Positions 24,841 to 32,738 of a stretch of DNA of 64,000 bases are shown here, piece after piece. Each line of letters opens with the position of its first letter. Position 1 is the first letter of the stretch. This DNA is from Streptomyces canus (GTDB taxonomy: Bacteria; Actinomycetota; Actinomycetes; Streptomycetales; Streptomycetaceae), in contig NZ_CP107991.1 in NCBI RefSeq assembly GCF_041435015.1, positions 20,493 through 84,492 of the forward strand, in the 5' to 3' direction. The position numbers and the translations under genes are program-made. The notes under the pieces are model-generated. The model saw nothing but the letters and a program-made list of their open reading frames with translations, was not told the DNA's origin and searched no databases.

Positions 24841-26354
24841 CCTCGCCCAACCGCGACACACTCTTCGACTTCAACCCCGATGCCGTCGCCGCCCAGATCC
24901 TCGCCCAGGGCCCTCTCCCCGTGCCCGCGCAGACGGCGACCGACCGGCCCGCCGCCGAGGCAACCCCGGCCGGCCTGGTACCCGACACCCTGACCGACCG
25001 CGGCAACGCCAAGCTCTTCGTCAAGCTCTACGCCAACGACTACCGCCACGTCCCCAAGATCGGCTGGTACCGGTGGGACACCACCCGCTGGCAGATCGAC
25101 GAAGACGACTCCATCCTGTGGGCCGCCGGTGACCTCGCCGAGAACATCGCCACCCACGACCCCCGCGGCCTGTTCACCACCACCGCCCTGCACAAACACC
25201 GCACCCGCGCCCTGTCCACCACCGGCATGAACGCCATGCTCTCCCAGGCCAAGTCGGCACCCGGCATGGTCCTCAAACCCGACCGCCTGGACGCCGACCC
25301 CTACGCGCTGTGCACCCCGCAGGGCGTCGTCGACCTGCGCACCGGCCTGATGACGCCCCCTGACCCGAACAAGGACTTCCACTCCCGCTCCACCACCGTC
25401 GCCCCCCAGCAGATGCCCACCCCCCGCTGGATGCGCTTTTTGACCGACACCTTCGGCGACGACACCGAAGGCCTCGAAATGATCGACTACCTGCACCTGT
25501 TGCTCGGGTACTCGATCACCGGCGACGTCGGAGCCCAGGTCCTGCCCTTCCTGTGGGGAGCAGGCAAGAACGGCAAGTCCGTCTTGCTGGACGCTTTCAT
25601 GAAACTGCTCGGCGACTACGCCGACGCCGCCCCGCCCGGCTTCCTGATGGCCAAGCCCTTCGAAGGCCACCCCACCGACCTCGCCGAGCTCCACGGCAGG
25701 CGCGTGTACGTCTGCTCGGAGATCAAGCCCGGCGACAAGTTCGACGAAGCCCGCGTCAAACACCTCACCGGCGGCGACCGCATCAAAGCCCGCCGCATGC
25801 GTCAGGACCCCTTCAGCTTCGACCCCACCCACAAACTCTGGCTCCTGGGCAACCACAAACCCGAAGTCGGCACCGGAGGCTTCGCGTTCTGGCGTCGCAT
25901 GCGCCTGATCCCCTTCGAACGCGTCGTCTCCGACGACCGCAAGATCGACAACCTGGCCGACCTCCTCGTCATGGAGGAAGGCCCCGGCATCCTCGCCTGG
26001 CTCATCGACGGCGCCCGCCGTTACCTCGCCGGCGACCGCGACCTCACCGGACCCGAACGCGTCCGCATCGCCACCACCGCCTACGCCGTCACCGAAGACC
26101 ACACCGGCCGCTTCTACGAGGAATGCTGCCGCCAGGGCCCCGACCTCAGAGCCGAGCAGACCACGCTCTACAGCGCCTACAAGACCTGGTGCCACAATGA
26201 AGGAACGCAAGTCATCTCCTCACGAGCCTTCGCCGCCCGCACCCGCGAACTGGTCGGACTGGCCTCACCGAAGGAGATGAAGGTGTCCAACCAGCGCAAG
26301 TACTACCCGGGCATCGGACTGCTCACCGACGAGGAGAGGGAAGCAGGCCTATGA
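24837..26354 (+). CDS. P4/D5-type plasmid or phage replicative helicase
   Basis: 505 residues from GTG 24837, with GGGAGG 6 bases upstream. The D5 N-terminal region (FVKLYANDYRHVPKIGWYRWD) is followed by the SF3 ATPase: Walker A FLWGAGKNGKSVLLDAF at about residue 240, Walker B VYVCSEI, the sensor region KLWLLGNHKP and the Arg-finger area WRRMRLIPFERV. A C-terminal winged helix (FYEECCRQGPDL to FAARTRELVG) resembles the DNA-binding domain of P4 alpha-like proteins. Coupled to prim-pol upstream and by ATGA to the next gene; together they form a self-contained initiation module. Confidence 0.92.
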   Translation: MTSPNRDTLFDFNPDAVAAQILAQGPLPVPAQTATDRPAAEATPAGLVPDTLTDRGNAKLFVKLYANDYRHVPKIGWYRWDTTRWQIDEDDSILWAAGDLAENIATHDPRGLFTTTALHKHRTRALSTTGMNAMLSQAKSAPGMVLKPDRLDADPYALCTPQGVVDLRTGLMTPPDPNKDFHSRSTTVAPQQMPTPRWMRFLTDTFGDDTEGLEMIDYLHLLLGYSITGDVGAQVLPFLWGAGKNGKSVLLDAFMKLLGDYADAAPPGFLMAKPFEGHPTDLAELHGRRVYVCSEIKPGDKFDEARVKHLTGGDRIKARRMRQDPFSFDPTHKLWLLGNHKPEVGTGGFAFWRRMRLIPFERVVSDDRKIDNLADLLVMEEGPGILAWLIDGARRYLAGDRDLTGPERVRIATTAYAVTEDHTGRFYEECCRQGPDLRAEQTTLYSAYKTWCHNEGTQVISSRAFAARTRELVGLASPKEMKVSNQRKYYPGIGLLTDEEREAGL

Positions 26355-26752
26355 GTTCCCTGATCGACGCGGACGAGATCAGCCACGAGAGCGAACTCGT
26401 CTGGCTGGAAGACATCGACACCCTCGAGTACGTCCGCCAGAGCCTGGACCGCCTGCCCACCCGTAAAGGCCGCCCCGCCTACCACCGCGACGGCCGCATG
26501 GTCGGCTACGCCATCCTGGGCCCCGACGCCAAAGCCTCCCGCGCCTCCGGCACCTTCCGTCGCCGCGTCTTCTGGCTCCTGCCCCACGACCGCGACACCG
26601 AACCCGAAGGCCTGTACGCCAAAAGCGCGCCCGCCGAAGCAGTTGACCCCCGCACCCTCCAACCCCGGGTCAAGGGCTACAAGACCGAACGCTCCGAAGG
26701 CGGCCCACCCTCCGTCGCCATGCAGGAACTCGGCATACAACTCCCGCTGTAG
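26351..26752 (+). CDS. Conserved hypothetical protein of the replication operon
   Basis: 133 residues, ATGA overlap with the helicase gene. It begins with an acidic stretch (LIDADEISHESELVWLEDIDTLEYVRQ), followed by a basic central part (GRPAYHRDGRMVGYAI, GTFRRRVFWLLPHDRD). No motif recognised. The tight coupling suggests a role in replication or copy control, but this is inference from position only. Confidence 0.7.
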   Translation: MSSLIDADEISHESELVWLEDIDTLEYVRQSLDRLPTRKGRPAYHRDGRMVGYAILGPDAKASRASGTFRRRVFWLLPHDRDTEPEGLYAKSAPAEAVDPRTLQPRVKGYKTERSEGGPPSVAMQELGIQLPL

Positions 26753-27328
26753 GCGCCGCTCCGACTGCGGTGCCTCAGTCGTGCCCAGCTCACGGCGGTC
26801 GCCGGCAACCTGCGCGGTGGCTCTTTGGCGTGGTTCAGCAGGGGAGTCGAGGCAGGTCGGGCACCGTCAGAATCGGCGTCCACTCGCCGATCCCGCGCCC
26901 GGCGGCCGCGAGCAGTGTGCGATCCGGCCTTGACGGATACCGCCCCCGTCAGCTTGTCCACTGAGCCGCCTGCTCGGCGCGGAAAGCGTCCGCCAGTGCG
27001 GCGCACTCCTCGCCCACGCCGCGTACGACGCCCTCCTCGACCACTGCCTTTGTCTTGCAGGAACTGCCCCCAAGTAGATACCGCCCATGCCGTTTTTATG
27101 GATCACTCGCTCGATCATGTGGTGGACGGACCCACCTGGGCCGAGGTGGTCGACGGGGAGGGTGCGGGGCTAGAAGTCCGAGGATTACCGGGGTGAGCCG
27201 ACGATCTCGAGTGCACCCGTCGGTGCCGCCGCGCCGTGAGATATGGTTCACGAGGGGTAACAAACAAACAGCATGACCCGTTCGTCAAAGAGCGAACAGG
27301 TCGTTCCAGTCCCAGGAGTGTTCAGTCG
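26753..27328. other. Gap between replication module and polyketide region
   Basis: No convincing gene. The right part contains a short A-rich stretch (around 27255-27275, AACAAACAAACAG) upstream of the TetR gene, possibly part of its promoter or operator. Confidence 0.4.
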
Positions 27329-27976
27329 ATGGCGAGGCAGTTACGCGCCGAGCAGACCCGCGCGACGATCATCACGGCCGCAGCAGAGCTGTTCGACCGC
27401 CATGGCTACGAGTCGACCAGCCTGAGCGACATCGTCGAACATGCCCAAGTCACCAAGGGCGCCCTCTACTTCCACTTCGCGGCCAAGGAGGACCTCGCCC
27501 ACGCCATCATGGAGCTGCAGTCCAAGGCCTCGCACGAGGTGACGAACGATCTGGACGGGCGGGACTACTCCTCGCTCGAGACCCTGATGCGCATCACCTT
27601 CGGCATCGCCCGGCTGTCCGTCGAGGGCCCGATCCCGCGGGCCGGGCTCCGCCTCGCCACCGAGGGAGCCGCCGTCCGGCCGCCGCTGAAGCACCCCTTC
27701 ATGGAATGGCAGGACATCGCCACCCGCAAACTGACCGGTGCGGTGAAGGAGGCCGACGTTCGCCCAGACATAGACGTCGAGGCCGTCGCCAAATCCCTCG
27801 TCAGCTTCTTCGTCGGTACCCGCGTGGTGGGCCGCTCCCTCGAACCCGTCGCCCACCAGCCCCGCAGACTGGCCGAGATGTGGCACCTCACGATCCGCGG
27901 CCTGGTCCCGGTGACCCGCCGCGCCCGCTATCTGAACCTCGCCGCGCGCCTGGAGCGGGAGATGAGAGTGGCCTGA
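27329..27976 (+). CDS. TetR-family regulator, gamma-butyrolactone receptor type
   Basis: 215 residues from ATG 27329, with AGGAG 10 bases upstream. The N-terminal HTH, TRATIITAAAELFDRHGYESTSLSDIVEHAQVTKGALYFHFAAKEDLAHAIM, matches the ArpA/ScbR-type receptors, including the KGALYFHF recognition helix. The ligand domain continues with ETLMRITFGIARL and VEAVAKSLVSFFVGTRVVGRSL. Whether it binds a butyrolactone or is a pseudo-receptor cannot be told. It stands alone at the left border of the polyketide cluster, with no AfsA-type synthase gene in the window. Confidence 0.85.
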   Translation: MARQLRAEQTRATIITAAAELFDRHGYESTSLSDIVEHAQVTKGALYFHFAAKEDLAHAIMELQSKASHEVTNDLDGRDYSSLETLMRITFGIARLSVEGPIPRAGLRLATEGAAVRPPLKHPFMEWQDIATRKLTGAVKEADVRPDIDVEAVAKSLVSFFVGTRVVGRSLEPVAHQPRRLAEMWHLTIRGLVPVTRRARYLNLAARLEREMRVA

Positions 27977-28387
27977 GGTGCACGACGGAGCCCGTGTCGA
28001 GCCCCGTCCGCAGCACGCTTCTTCAGGGGTCTCCCGGCTCTGGCGCAGCCGCACGAGCCGACGGGCGTGCGTGTGATCGCAAAGCGCAGAAGACCGTCGG
28101 CGGGGCCGGGCTGCAGAGGGCCGTGCGTACCGCGGCGTCGATCGGCGGTGATCCGACGATCGCGCTCATCCATCCGCATCGGCTCAGTCGGAGATCGCGG
28201 CCGTGGCTGTGCGGGATGCTATGGCGGCACCTTGCCGATCTCCCTTCCCGTCGGGTGCGAGAGGCTCCGCGTGACGGCTGCGTGAACGTCGGCGCCGACC
28301 TGGGCGGGACAGCTCACCGTGCTCGGTGCCCGCCGCCCGTACCACCGCGGCCGTGACGCCCGCCGGGATGAGTCGTTAGCAGCCCGG
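27977..28387. other. Gap with no supported gene
   Basis: No frame combines a start signal with protein-like composition here. Confidence 0.4.
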
Positions 28388-28436
28388 TTGACAGACTCCG
28401 GGGCCTCTCGTAGCTTGAAATAACTTCAATTGAAGT
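28388..28436 (+). promoter_or_regulatory. Promoter and operator palindrome of RibD-like gene
   Basis: TTGACA at 28388-28393 and TAGCTT at 28411-28416 are spaced 17 bp. They are followed at 28423-28436 by the perfect palindrome ACTTCAATTGAAGT, which would cover the transcription start. The A/T-rich palindrome stands out in this DNA and suggests a MarR- or HxlR-type repressor encoded elsewhere. Confidence 0.6.
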
Positions 28437-28458
28437 ACTTCGCTGGGAGTTGTTAGAA

Positions 28459-29046
28459 TTGCGCAAGCTCGTGTACTACGTCGGGGCCAGCATCGACGGC
28501 TACATCGCAGGCCCCGACGGGCAGTCCGACTTCTTCCCTTTCGGCGGGGAGAAGCAGGACGCGGAGTACTCGGAATGGGTCAATGCGCGGTACCCCGAGA
28601 CCGTGCCCACGATCATGCGACCGCAGGCCGGTCTGGTGGGTGCCCCCAACCAACGCTTCGACACCGTCGTGATGGGCCTGGGTTCCTATCAACCGGCTCT
28701 GAACCAGGGGATTCCGAGCCCGTACAAGCACATGCGTCAGTACGTCGTGTCCAGCTCGCTCGGTCACGCCCCCGATCCCGCCGTCACCGTCATCGGCGAT
28801 CCACTCGGCCTCGTGCGCTCCCTCAAGAAGGAGAAGGGGAAGGACATCTGGCTGTGCGGCGGTGGCCGGCTGGCCGGTTCCGTGCTGACCGAGCTCGACG
28901 AGCTGATCGTCAAGAGCTACCCCGTGGTCGCCGGGGGAGGGACTCCGATGTTCGATGGGCCCTTCGACCCCACGCGGTTCTCCGTGACCACCAGGGAGTC
29001 GTTCGCCAACGATGTCACGATCACCTGGCTGAAGGCAGACCGTTAG
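28459..29046 (+). CDS. Dihydrofolate reductase/RibD C-terminal family protein
   Basis: 195 residues from a TTG start at 28459, chosen because GGGAG lies 9 bases upstream; TTG 28450 would be too close. The sequence has VYYVGASIDGYIAGPDG at the N-terminus, VVMGLGSYQPAL, YVVSSSL, and IWLCGGGRLAGSVLTELDELIV, the typical order of strands and NADPH-binding G-rich loop in RibD_C/DHFR-like reductases. Probably a stress-linked NADPH-dependent reductase of unknown substrate rather than true dihydrofolate reductase or riboflavin enzyme. Preceded by an operator-like palindrome. Confidence 0.85.
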   Translation: MRKLVYYVGASIDGYIAGPDGQSDFFPFGGEKQDAEYSEWVNARYPETVPTIMRPQAGLVGAPNQRFDTVVMGLGSYQPALNQGIPSPYKHMRQYVVSSSLGHAPDPAVTVIGDPLGLVRSLKKEKGKDIWLCGGGRLAGSVLTELDELIVKSYPVVAGGGTPMFDGPFDPTRFSVTTRESFANDVTITWLKADR

Positions 29047-29245
29047 TGCCGCATCAGGCAACGTTTGCCTCGTTGGGGCCAGACTGGGGTGCCGGTGCCG
29101 GTATGCGGGACACCGTTTCGTCGTGACGCGGAAGCCTCACCGCTGCGGCACGGTCGGCCGTATGGCGCCGGAACGGGTGACAGTCCGGCACGTATCGAGG
29201 TCCCTGACGGAGCGTTTGGTCCGGTGATTCGTGTTTGGTCCCGGG

Positions 29246-29470
29246 TCAGGTTCCGCGCCGGTTCAGGGTGGCTTCACCGGTGCGTCTGCGGGCCATGATC
29301 GTGAACCCGCGGGCGCCGGACGGGCGTTGGACCGGGTGGACGTCGATGCCGAGGCGGGCCCCGTGGTCGATGGCGGTGGTGCGGTAGCCCGCGTCCACCC
29401 AGGCCTTCGTGATGTGAGGGTGGGTCGTGGCGATGCGGGACGGCAGGGTTACGCCGGCTGCGGTGTCGGG
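29246..29470 (-). pseudogene. IS5-family transposase fragment
   Basis: The minus strand reads HPHITKAWVDAGYRTTAIDHGARLGIDVHPV and RGFTIMARRRTGEATL, matching the middle of an IS5-type DDE transposase (WADxGY region). Both ends are missing and no inverted repeats could be found. Inactive remnant at the left border of the biosynthetic genes. Confidence 0.65.
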
Positions 29471-29559
29471 CACGCCGGCGACGGTGCTGTCGTTCGCGGC
29501 ACTGGCGCCGGCTGCGGCGCACGAGGGCGAGCACCGAGGCGGTCCAGGCCGACCGGACG

Positions 29560-29670
29560 GTGAACTGTCCGGAGTGCGGCGCGAGTTGGACCGTCGGAGT
29601 GGACCATCCTGTCTCGGCACGGTACTGCTCTCCCCATCGCCGCAAACGGGCGTGGCACCGGCAGCGGAAA
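29560..29670 (+). pseudogene. Zinc-ribbon protein remnant
   Basis: The frame reads MNCPECGASWTVGVDHPVSARYCSPHRRKRAWHRQRKRAA, with CxxC and a lone Cys where a CxxxC would complete a zinc site. Similar small Cys/Arg-rich frames occur in Streptomyces. The downstream part runs into the acyl-CoA oxidase gene on the other strand and is not protein-like. Low confidence. Confidence 0.3.
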
Positions 29671-29743
29671 CGCGCCGCCCGCCACAGCATCAGGGCGGCG
29701 CGTCACATCACAACAGGGCTAACGTCGCCTGATGCGGCACCAG

Positions 29744-31675
29744 TTACTCCCAAAGGTGGGTGCGGCGAGCCCACTCGTCCGGCTTGTCCCCGAGCCGCCT
29801 GCCGGTGGCGATCGGGACGGCGTCCAGGAACTCGGAGGGCAGGTCGAAAGCGTCTGCCAGGGTCATCATGTGCGGTGCCAGGCCAGCGATGACATCGTTG
29901 ACAAGATACGGGAACGTACGGACGTGGTCGGCGGCCAGATGGCCCTCCGCGAGCAGATCGCCCGTGCGGCCCTCGATCTGACGGAGCAGGAACAGCCGAC
30001 AGAGGTTCTCCAGGACCGTGCGCGTCGCGTCGCTCTCCGCCCGGGCCGCCGCCTCAATGAAGGCGTCCGCGGCCTGTAGGGCGGCGTAGACCGAGACCAT
30101 CTCCAGGGCGGGACCGGAGGCCTCGTTCCACCGGCCGAGCGGATCGCCCTTCGGGCCCTGGCGCAGCGCCGTACGGGCACGGGACTGCCAGAGCACCACG
30201 AGCTCGGCGAGGAGGTCGCGCAGGAAGGGAAGACTGGTCAGCGACCTGCCGACGGGCGGGACGGGGGGATGAGGACGGTGCTCCACTCCCTGCCCGAAGA
30301 GCATCTCGGACCCGGCCTTCACCCAGATGACGAGGTTGTCCCCCTCCGCGGTGATCCCGCCTTCGATGTTCTGGGCCAGCTCGGAGATGCCGTTCACGGG
30401 GAAGAGGCCCTGGGCCCCGCAGCGTTCGCGGGCCTCGGTCGTCACGGCCCGGGCCTGCCAGGTGATCCATCCCTTCACGATGGCAACGAGCCGCTCGACG
30501 TCCGCCCGGTCCTGCGGGGCGTGGTGCATCCAGCGGGACACCGTCGTGCGGTGGAGGAAGGTCATCGCGTACGCCGTGGCGAGGCCGTGGAGCAGGCGGC
30601 CGTGGTGGCTGCGGTGCGCTGCCAGTGGCACCCGCTCACCGAGCTTCGGGCCGGCGATGAAGCGTGAGTGGGCGTGACGTACGGCGATGGCCAGGGCCGC
30701 ACGGGACATACCGAGTGTTCCTGCACTCATGCAGAGCTTCCCGGCGGTGACGCGACCGATCGAGCGCAGGAAACGTTTGCGAGCGCTGCCGACCTCACTA
30801 TCGAGGCGGCCTTCGTCGTCGAGGCGGCCGTGTGCTGACTCCAGTAGGGCCTCTCGGGGGAGTCGTACGTGCTCGAAGGCGGTGAGACAGTGGTCCACGG
30901 GCGTGCCGGTACGGTCCGGGAGCCTGCGAACGTGAATCCCGGGGAGATGGCCGTCCCGGTCGCTCAGCTGAGTAAGGAAAAGGAAGACTCCCTGGTCCTC
31001 GCCGTCGATCACGAGACGGGCGGCGACGACGGCGCTCTTGGGTCCGCCGGCCAGGCTGGTGTTCGGCATGAACTTCTGGGCGCCGGGGGTCGGCGTGTGC
31101 AGAATGAAGCCACCGGTCTCGGGGTCGAGCACGGCGGTGGTCTGCAGGGCCGGAGCGTCGTTGCCGTGGTCTAGTTCCGTACAGAGAAACGTTCCTGCCT
31201 GCCGCATCGAGGTGAACTCGGAGAGGTCCCGCCCGTCAATGCCGTTCTGGTGGTCGAGCAGACTGCCCAGGAACAGGTTGTAGTGGATGCTGGCGAGGGT
31301 GCACACGCCCCCGTCCGCCACGCCGACCCACTCGTGCAGCGCGGCAAGTGACCGCGCGTCCCCCGCCAGGGCCAGCGGGGAGCCGACCAGGGAGTTGACC
31401 AGCCGTAGGCGCTCGTAGGAGAGGGCTGTGCGCTCGCCGGTGGACAGGTCGGGGCGGTGACGGAACTCCTTCGCGGCGAGCAGGTGCCGCCATGTCCCGT
31501 GGACGCGCTCCTTGTCCTCCTCGTCGAAGAGCAGGTGCGCCAGTTCCCGGCGGGAGGATGTGTCGCCCTCTGCCGGTCTGATGCTGGTGCGGCGTCCCCC
31601 GCGCCGCTGCTCGGGTATGTGCACCGGCCCCGCCGCCTGGGCGGGACTCTCGTCATGGAACGTCAGCATGGCCAT
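29744..31675 (-). CDS. Acyl-CoA oxidase-like flavoenzyme
   Basis: 643 residues from ATG 31675 (MAMLTFHDESP), with GAGAGG upstream. It is close to the usual ~650-residue length of acyl-CoA oxidases. GTFLCTELDHGNDAPALQTTAVLD is the FAD/substrate strand region, and GGFILHTPTPGAQKFMPN and FLTQLSDRDGHLPGIHVRRL follow the family order. The C-terminal half contains WITWQARAVTTEARERCGAQGLFPVN and GGITAEGDNLVIW, near the usual catalytic Glu position. Divergent from a butyrolactone-receptor gene across a spacer with three ARE-like sites. As I recall, an acyl-CoA oxidase gene also accompanies tylP in the tylosin cluster, where a role in signal synthesis was proposed. Confidence 0.85.
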   Translation of the reverse strand: MAMLTFHDESPAQAAGPVHIPEQRRGGRRTSIRPAEGDTSSRRELAHLLFDEEDKERVHGTWRHLLAAKEFRHRPDLSTGERTALSYERLRLVNSLVGSPLALAGDARSLAALHEWVGVADGGVCTLASIHYNLFLGSLLDHQNGIDGRDLSEFTSMRQAGTFLCTELDHGNDAPALQTTAVLDPETGGFILHTPTPGAQKFMPNTSLAGGPKSAVVAARLVIDGEDQGVFLFLTQLSDRDGHLPGIHVRRLPDRTGTPVDHCLTAFEHVRLPREALLESAHGRLDDEGRLDSEVGSARKRFLRSIGRVTAGKLCMSAGTLGMSRAALAIAVRHAHSRFIAGPKLGERVPLAAHRSHHGRLLHGLATAYAMTFLHRTTVSRWMHHAPQDRADVERLVAIVKGWITWQARAVTTEARERCGAQGLFPVNGISELAQNIEGGITAEGDNLVIWVKAGSEMLFGQGVEHRPHPPVPPVGRSLTSLPFLRDLLAELVVLWQSRARTALRQGPKGDPLGRWNEASGPALEMVSVYAALQAADAFIEAAARAESDATRTVLENLCRLFLLRQIEGRTGDLLAEGHLAADHVRTFPYLVNDVIAGLAPHMMTLADAFDLPSEFLDAVPIATGRRLGDKPDEWARRTHLWE

Positions 31676-31721
31676 GGTCAGGGACCTCTCTGAGCGCCGT
31701 CGGCGATTGACGAGGACCATA

Positions 31722-31745
31722 AAATACGTACCAGACGGTTTAATC
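31722..31745. promoter_or_regulatory. ARE-like site 1 (butyrolactone receptor box)
   Basis: The sequence matches 21 of 24 positions of the ARE consensus as I know it (ANAWACNWACYNNNCGGTTTKTTT). The half-sites are ATACGTACC and CGGTTT, and mismatches lie only in the last four bases. It lies 47 bp upstream of the acyl-CoA oxidase start, placed to repress that gene. Confidence 0.75.
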
Positions 31746-31772
31746 AAGCAGAACACAGATGTGAGGATCCCT

Positions 31773-31796
31773 TGAAAAACCGGCTGGCGGGTTTTA
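31773..31796. promoter_or_regulatory. ARE-like site 2
   Basis: Read on the minus strand, about 18 of 24 consensus positions match, with CCGGTTTTT as the strong half. On the plus strand it appears as the imperfect palindrome AAAACC-GGCTGGCG-GGTTTT. Confidence 0.5.
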
Positions 31797-31907
31797 TCTT
31801 GATGGCCACCGCAGCGCTCAGTGTCGGAGGAATGTCCGGAAATGATGCTTTGGGGACGAGGGATTCGGTCCTTCGGTGGCGTGGAGTCCACCGGCGTACC
31901 CTGCGTA

Positions 31908-31931
31908 AAATCAAAACCGGATGGTTTCTTT
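31908..31931. promoter_or_regulatory. ARE-like site 3
   Basis: About 20 of 24 consensus positions match, with AAAACC and GGTTTCTTT as half-sites. It ends 4 bases before the GGGAGG ribosome binding site of the receptor gene, a position that suits autorepression. Confidence 0.6.
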
Positions 31932-31946
31932 CTTGGGAGGTTGACT

Positions 31947-32630
31947 GTGGTTCGGCAAGAACGGGCTGTGCGGACGCGTCAGGCAGTACTGGTCGCGGCA
32001 GCGGAGATCTTTGATCAGGTCGGGTACGACGCGGCCTCGATCTCCGACATCCTCGCCCGGTCCGGCGTGACCAAGGGGGCCCTCTACTTTCACTTCCCGT
32101 CCAAGAAGGACCTGGCACAGGGAGTCCTGGACGCCCAGGTCGACGCTCTGCCGGCGGTCCCCGTCCAGGAACTGAAGCTGCAACAGTCCCTGGACGAGGC
32201 GCTGCTGCTGGCGCACCTCCTCCGGAAAGAGACGGGCGACCCGATCGTTCGGGGCAGCGTGCGACTGACCGTGGAGCAGGGGTCGAGCAAGGACGGGCTG
32301 GACCGGCGCGTGCCGATGCGACGGTGGATCGAGCACACCCAGGGCCTCTTCGAAGAGGCCAAGCAGGCTGGGGAGATCCTGCCGCACATCGACGTGGAGG
32401 CCGTCGCGAAGCTGGCCGTGGGTGCATTCACCGGCATCCAGGTGCTGTCGAACATCATGATGGACCGCGCGGACATGCCTGAGCGGGTCATCGACCTCTA
32501 CCGGAACCTCATGGCGGCCATTGCGGCACCCGCCGTGCTCGCGCGCCTGCAGTTCGACGTCGGACGAGGCGCCGAGGTGTTCGAGGAAAGCGTACGACTG
32601 CGAGAAAACGCCGAGCTCGCCTCACCCTGA
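31947..32630 (+). CDS. Gamma-butyrolactone receptor-type TetR regulator
   Basis: 227 residues from GTG 31947, with GGGAGG 6 bases upstream. The frame is open farther upstream, but those residues would be encoded inside ARE site 3. HTH: TRQAVLVAAAEIFDQVGYDAASISDILARSGVTKGALYFHFPSKKDLAQGVL, the signature of ArpA/ScbR/TylP proteins. The ligand domain includes VRLTVEQGSSKDGLDRRVPMRRWIEHTQGL with the conserved Trp of real receptors, and VEAVAKLAVGAFTGIQVLS. Three ARE-like boxes between it and the divergent oxidase gene suggest that it controls itself and the oxidase. A hairpin follows the stop codon. Confidence 0.9.
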   Translation: MVRQERAVRTRQAVLVAAAEIFDQVGYDAASISDILARSGVTKGALYFHFPSKKDLAQGVLDAQVDALPAVPVQELKLQQSLDEALLLAHLLRKETGDPIVRGSVRLTVEQGSSKDGLDRRVPMRRWIEHTQGLFEEAKQAGEILPHIDVEAVAKLAVGAFTGIQVLSNIMMDRADMPERVIDLYRNLMAAIAAPAVLARLQFDVGRGAEVFEESVRLRENAELASP

Positions 32631-32660
32631 GCTCGACCGCGCGATCCGCGTCACGGGAAC

Positions 32661-32691
32661 CACGGACGTCGAGGACAAGACGACGTCCGTG
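32661..32691 (+). terminator. Hairpin after receptor gene
   Basis: CACGGACGTCG and CGACGTCCGTG form an 11-bp perfect stem with a 9-base loop, 30 bp after the receptor stop. Outer flanks GATCC...GGATC extend the symmetry. Likely terminator separating the receptor from the P450 gene. Confidence 0.6.
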
Positions 32692-32738
32692 TGACCGGAT
32701 CGCGCACACACCACACCAACACAAACGGGGATGGCACG

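Noticed and set aside
24657..26210. 517-residue minus-strand frame opposite the helicase
   Set aside because: Gly/Val/Ala-rich shadow caused by the codon bias of the helicase gene; no motifs and no start signals.
27250..27300. ARE box upstream of the first TetR gene
   Set aside because: Only the AAACAAACAG part resembles a half-site (inverted); the other half does not match the consensus.
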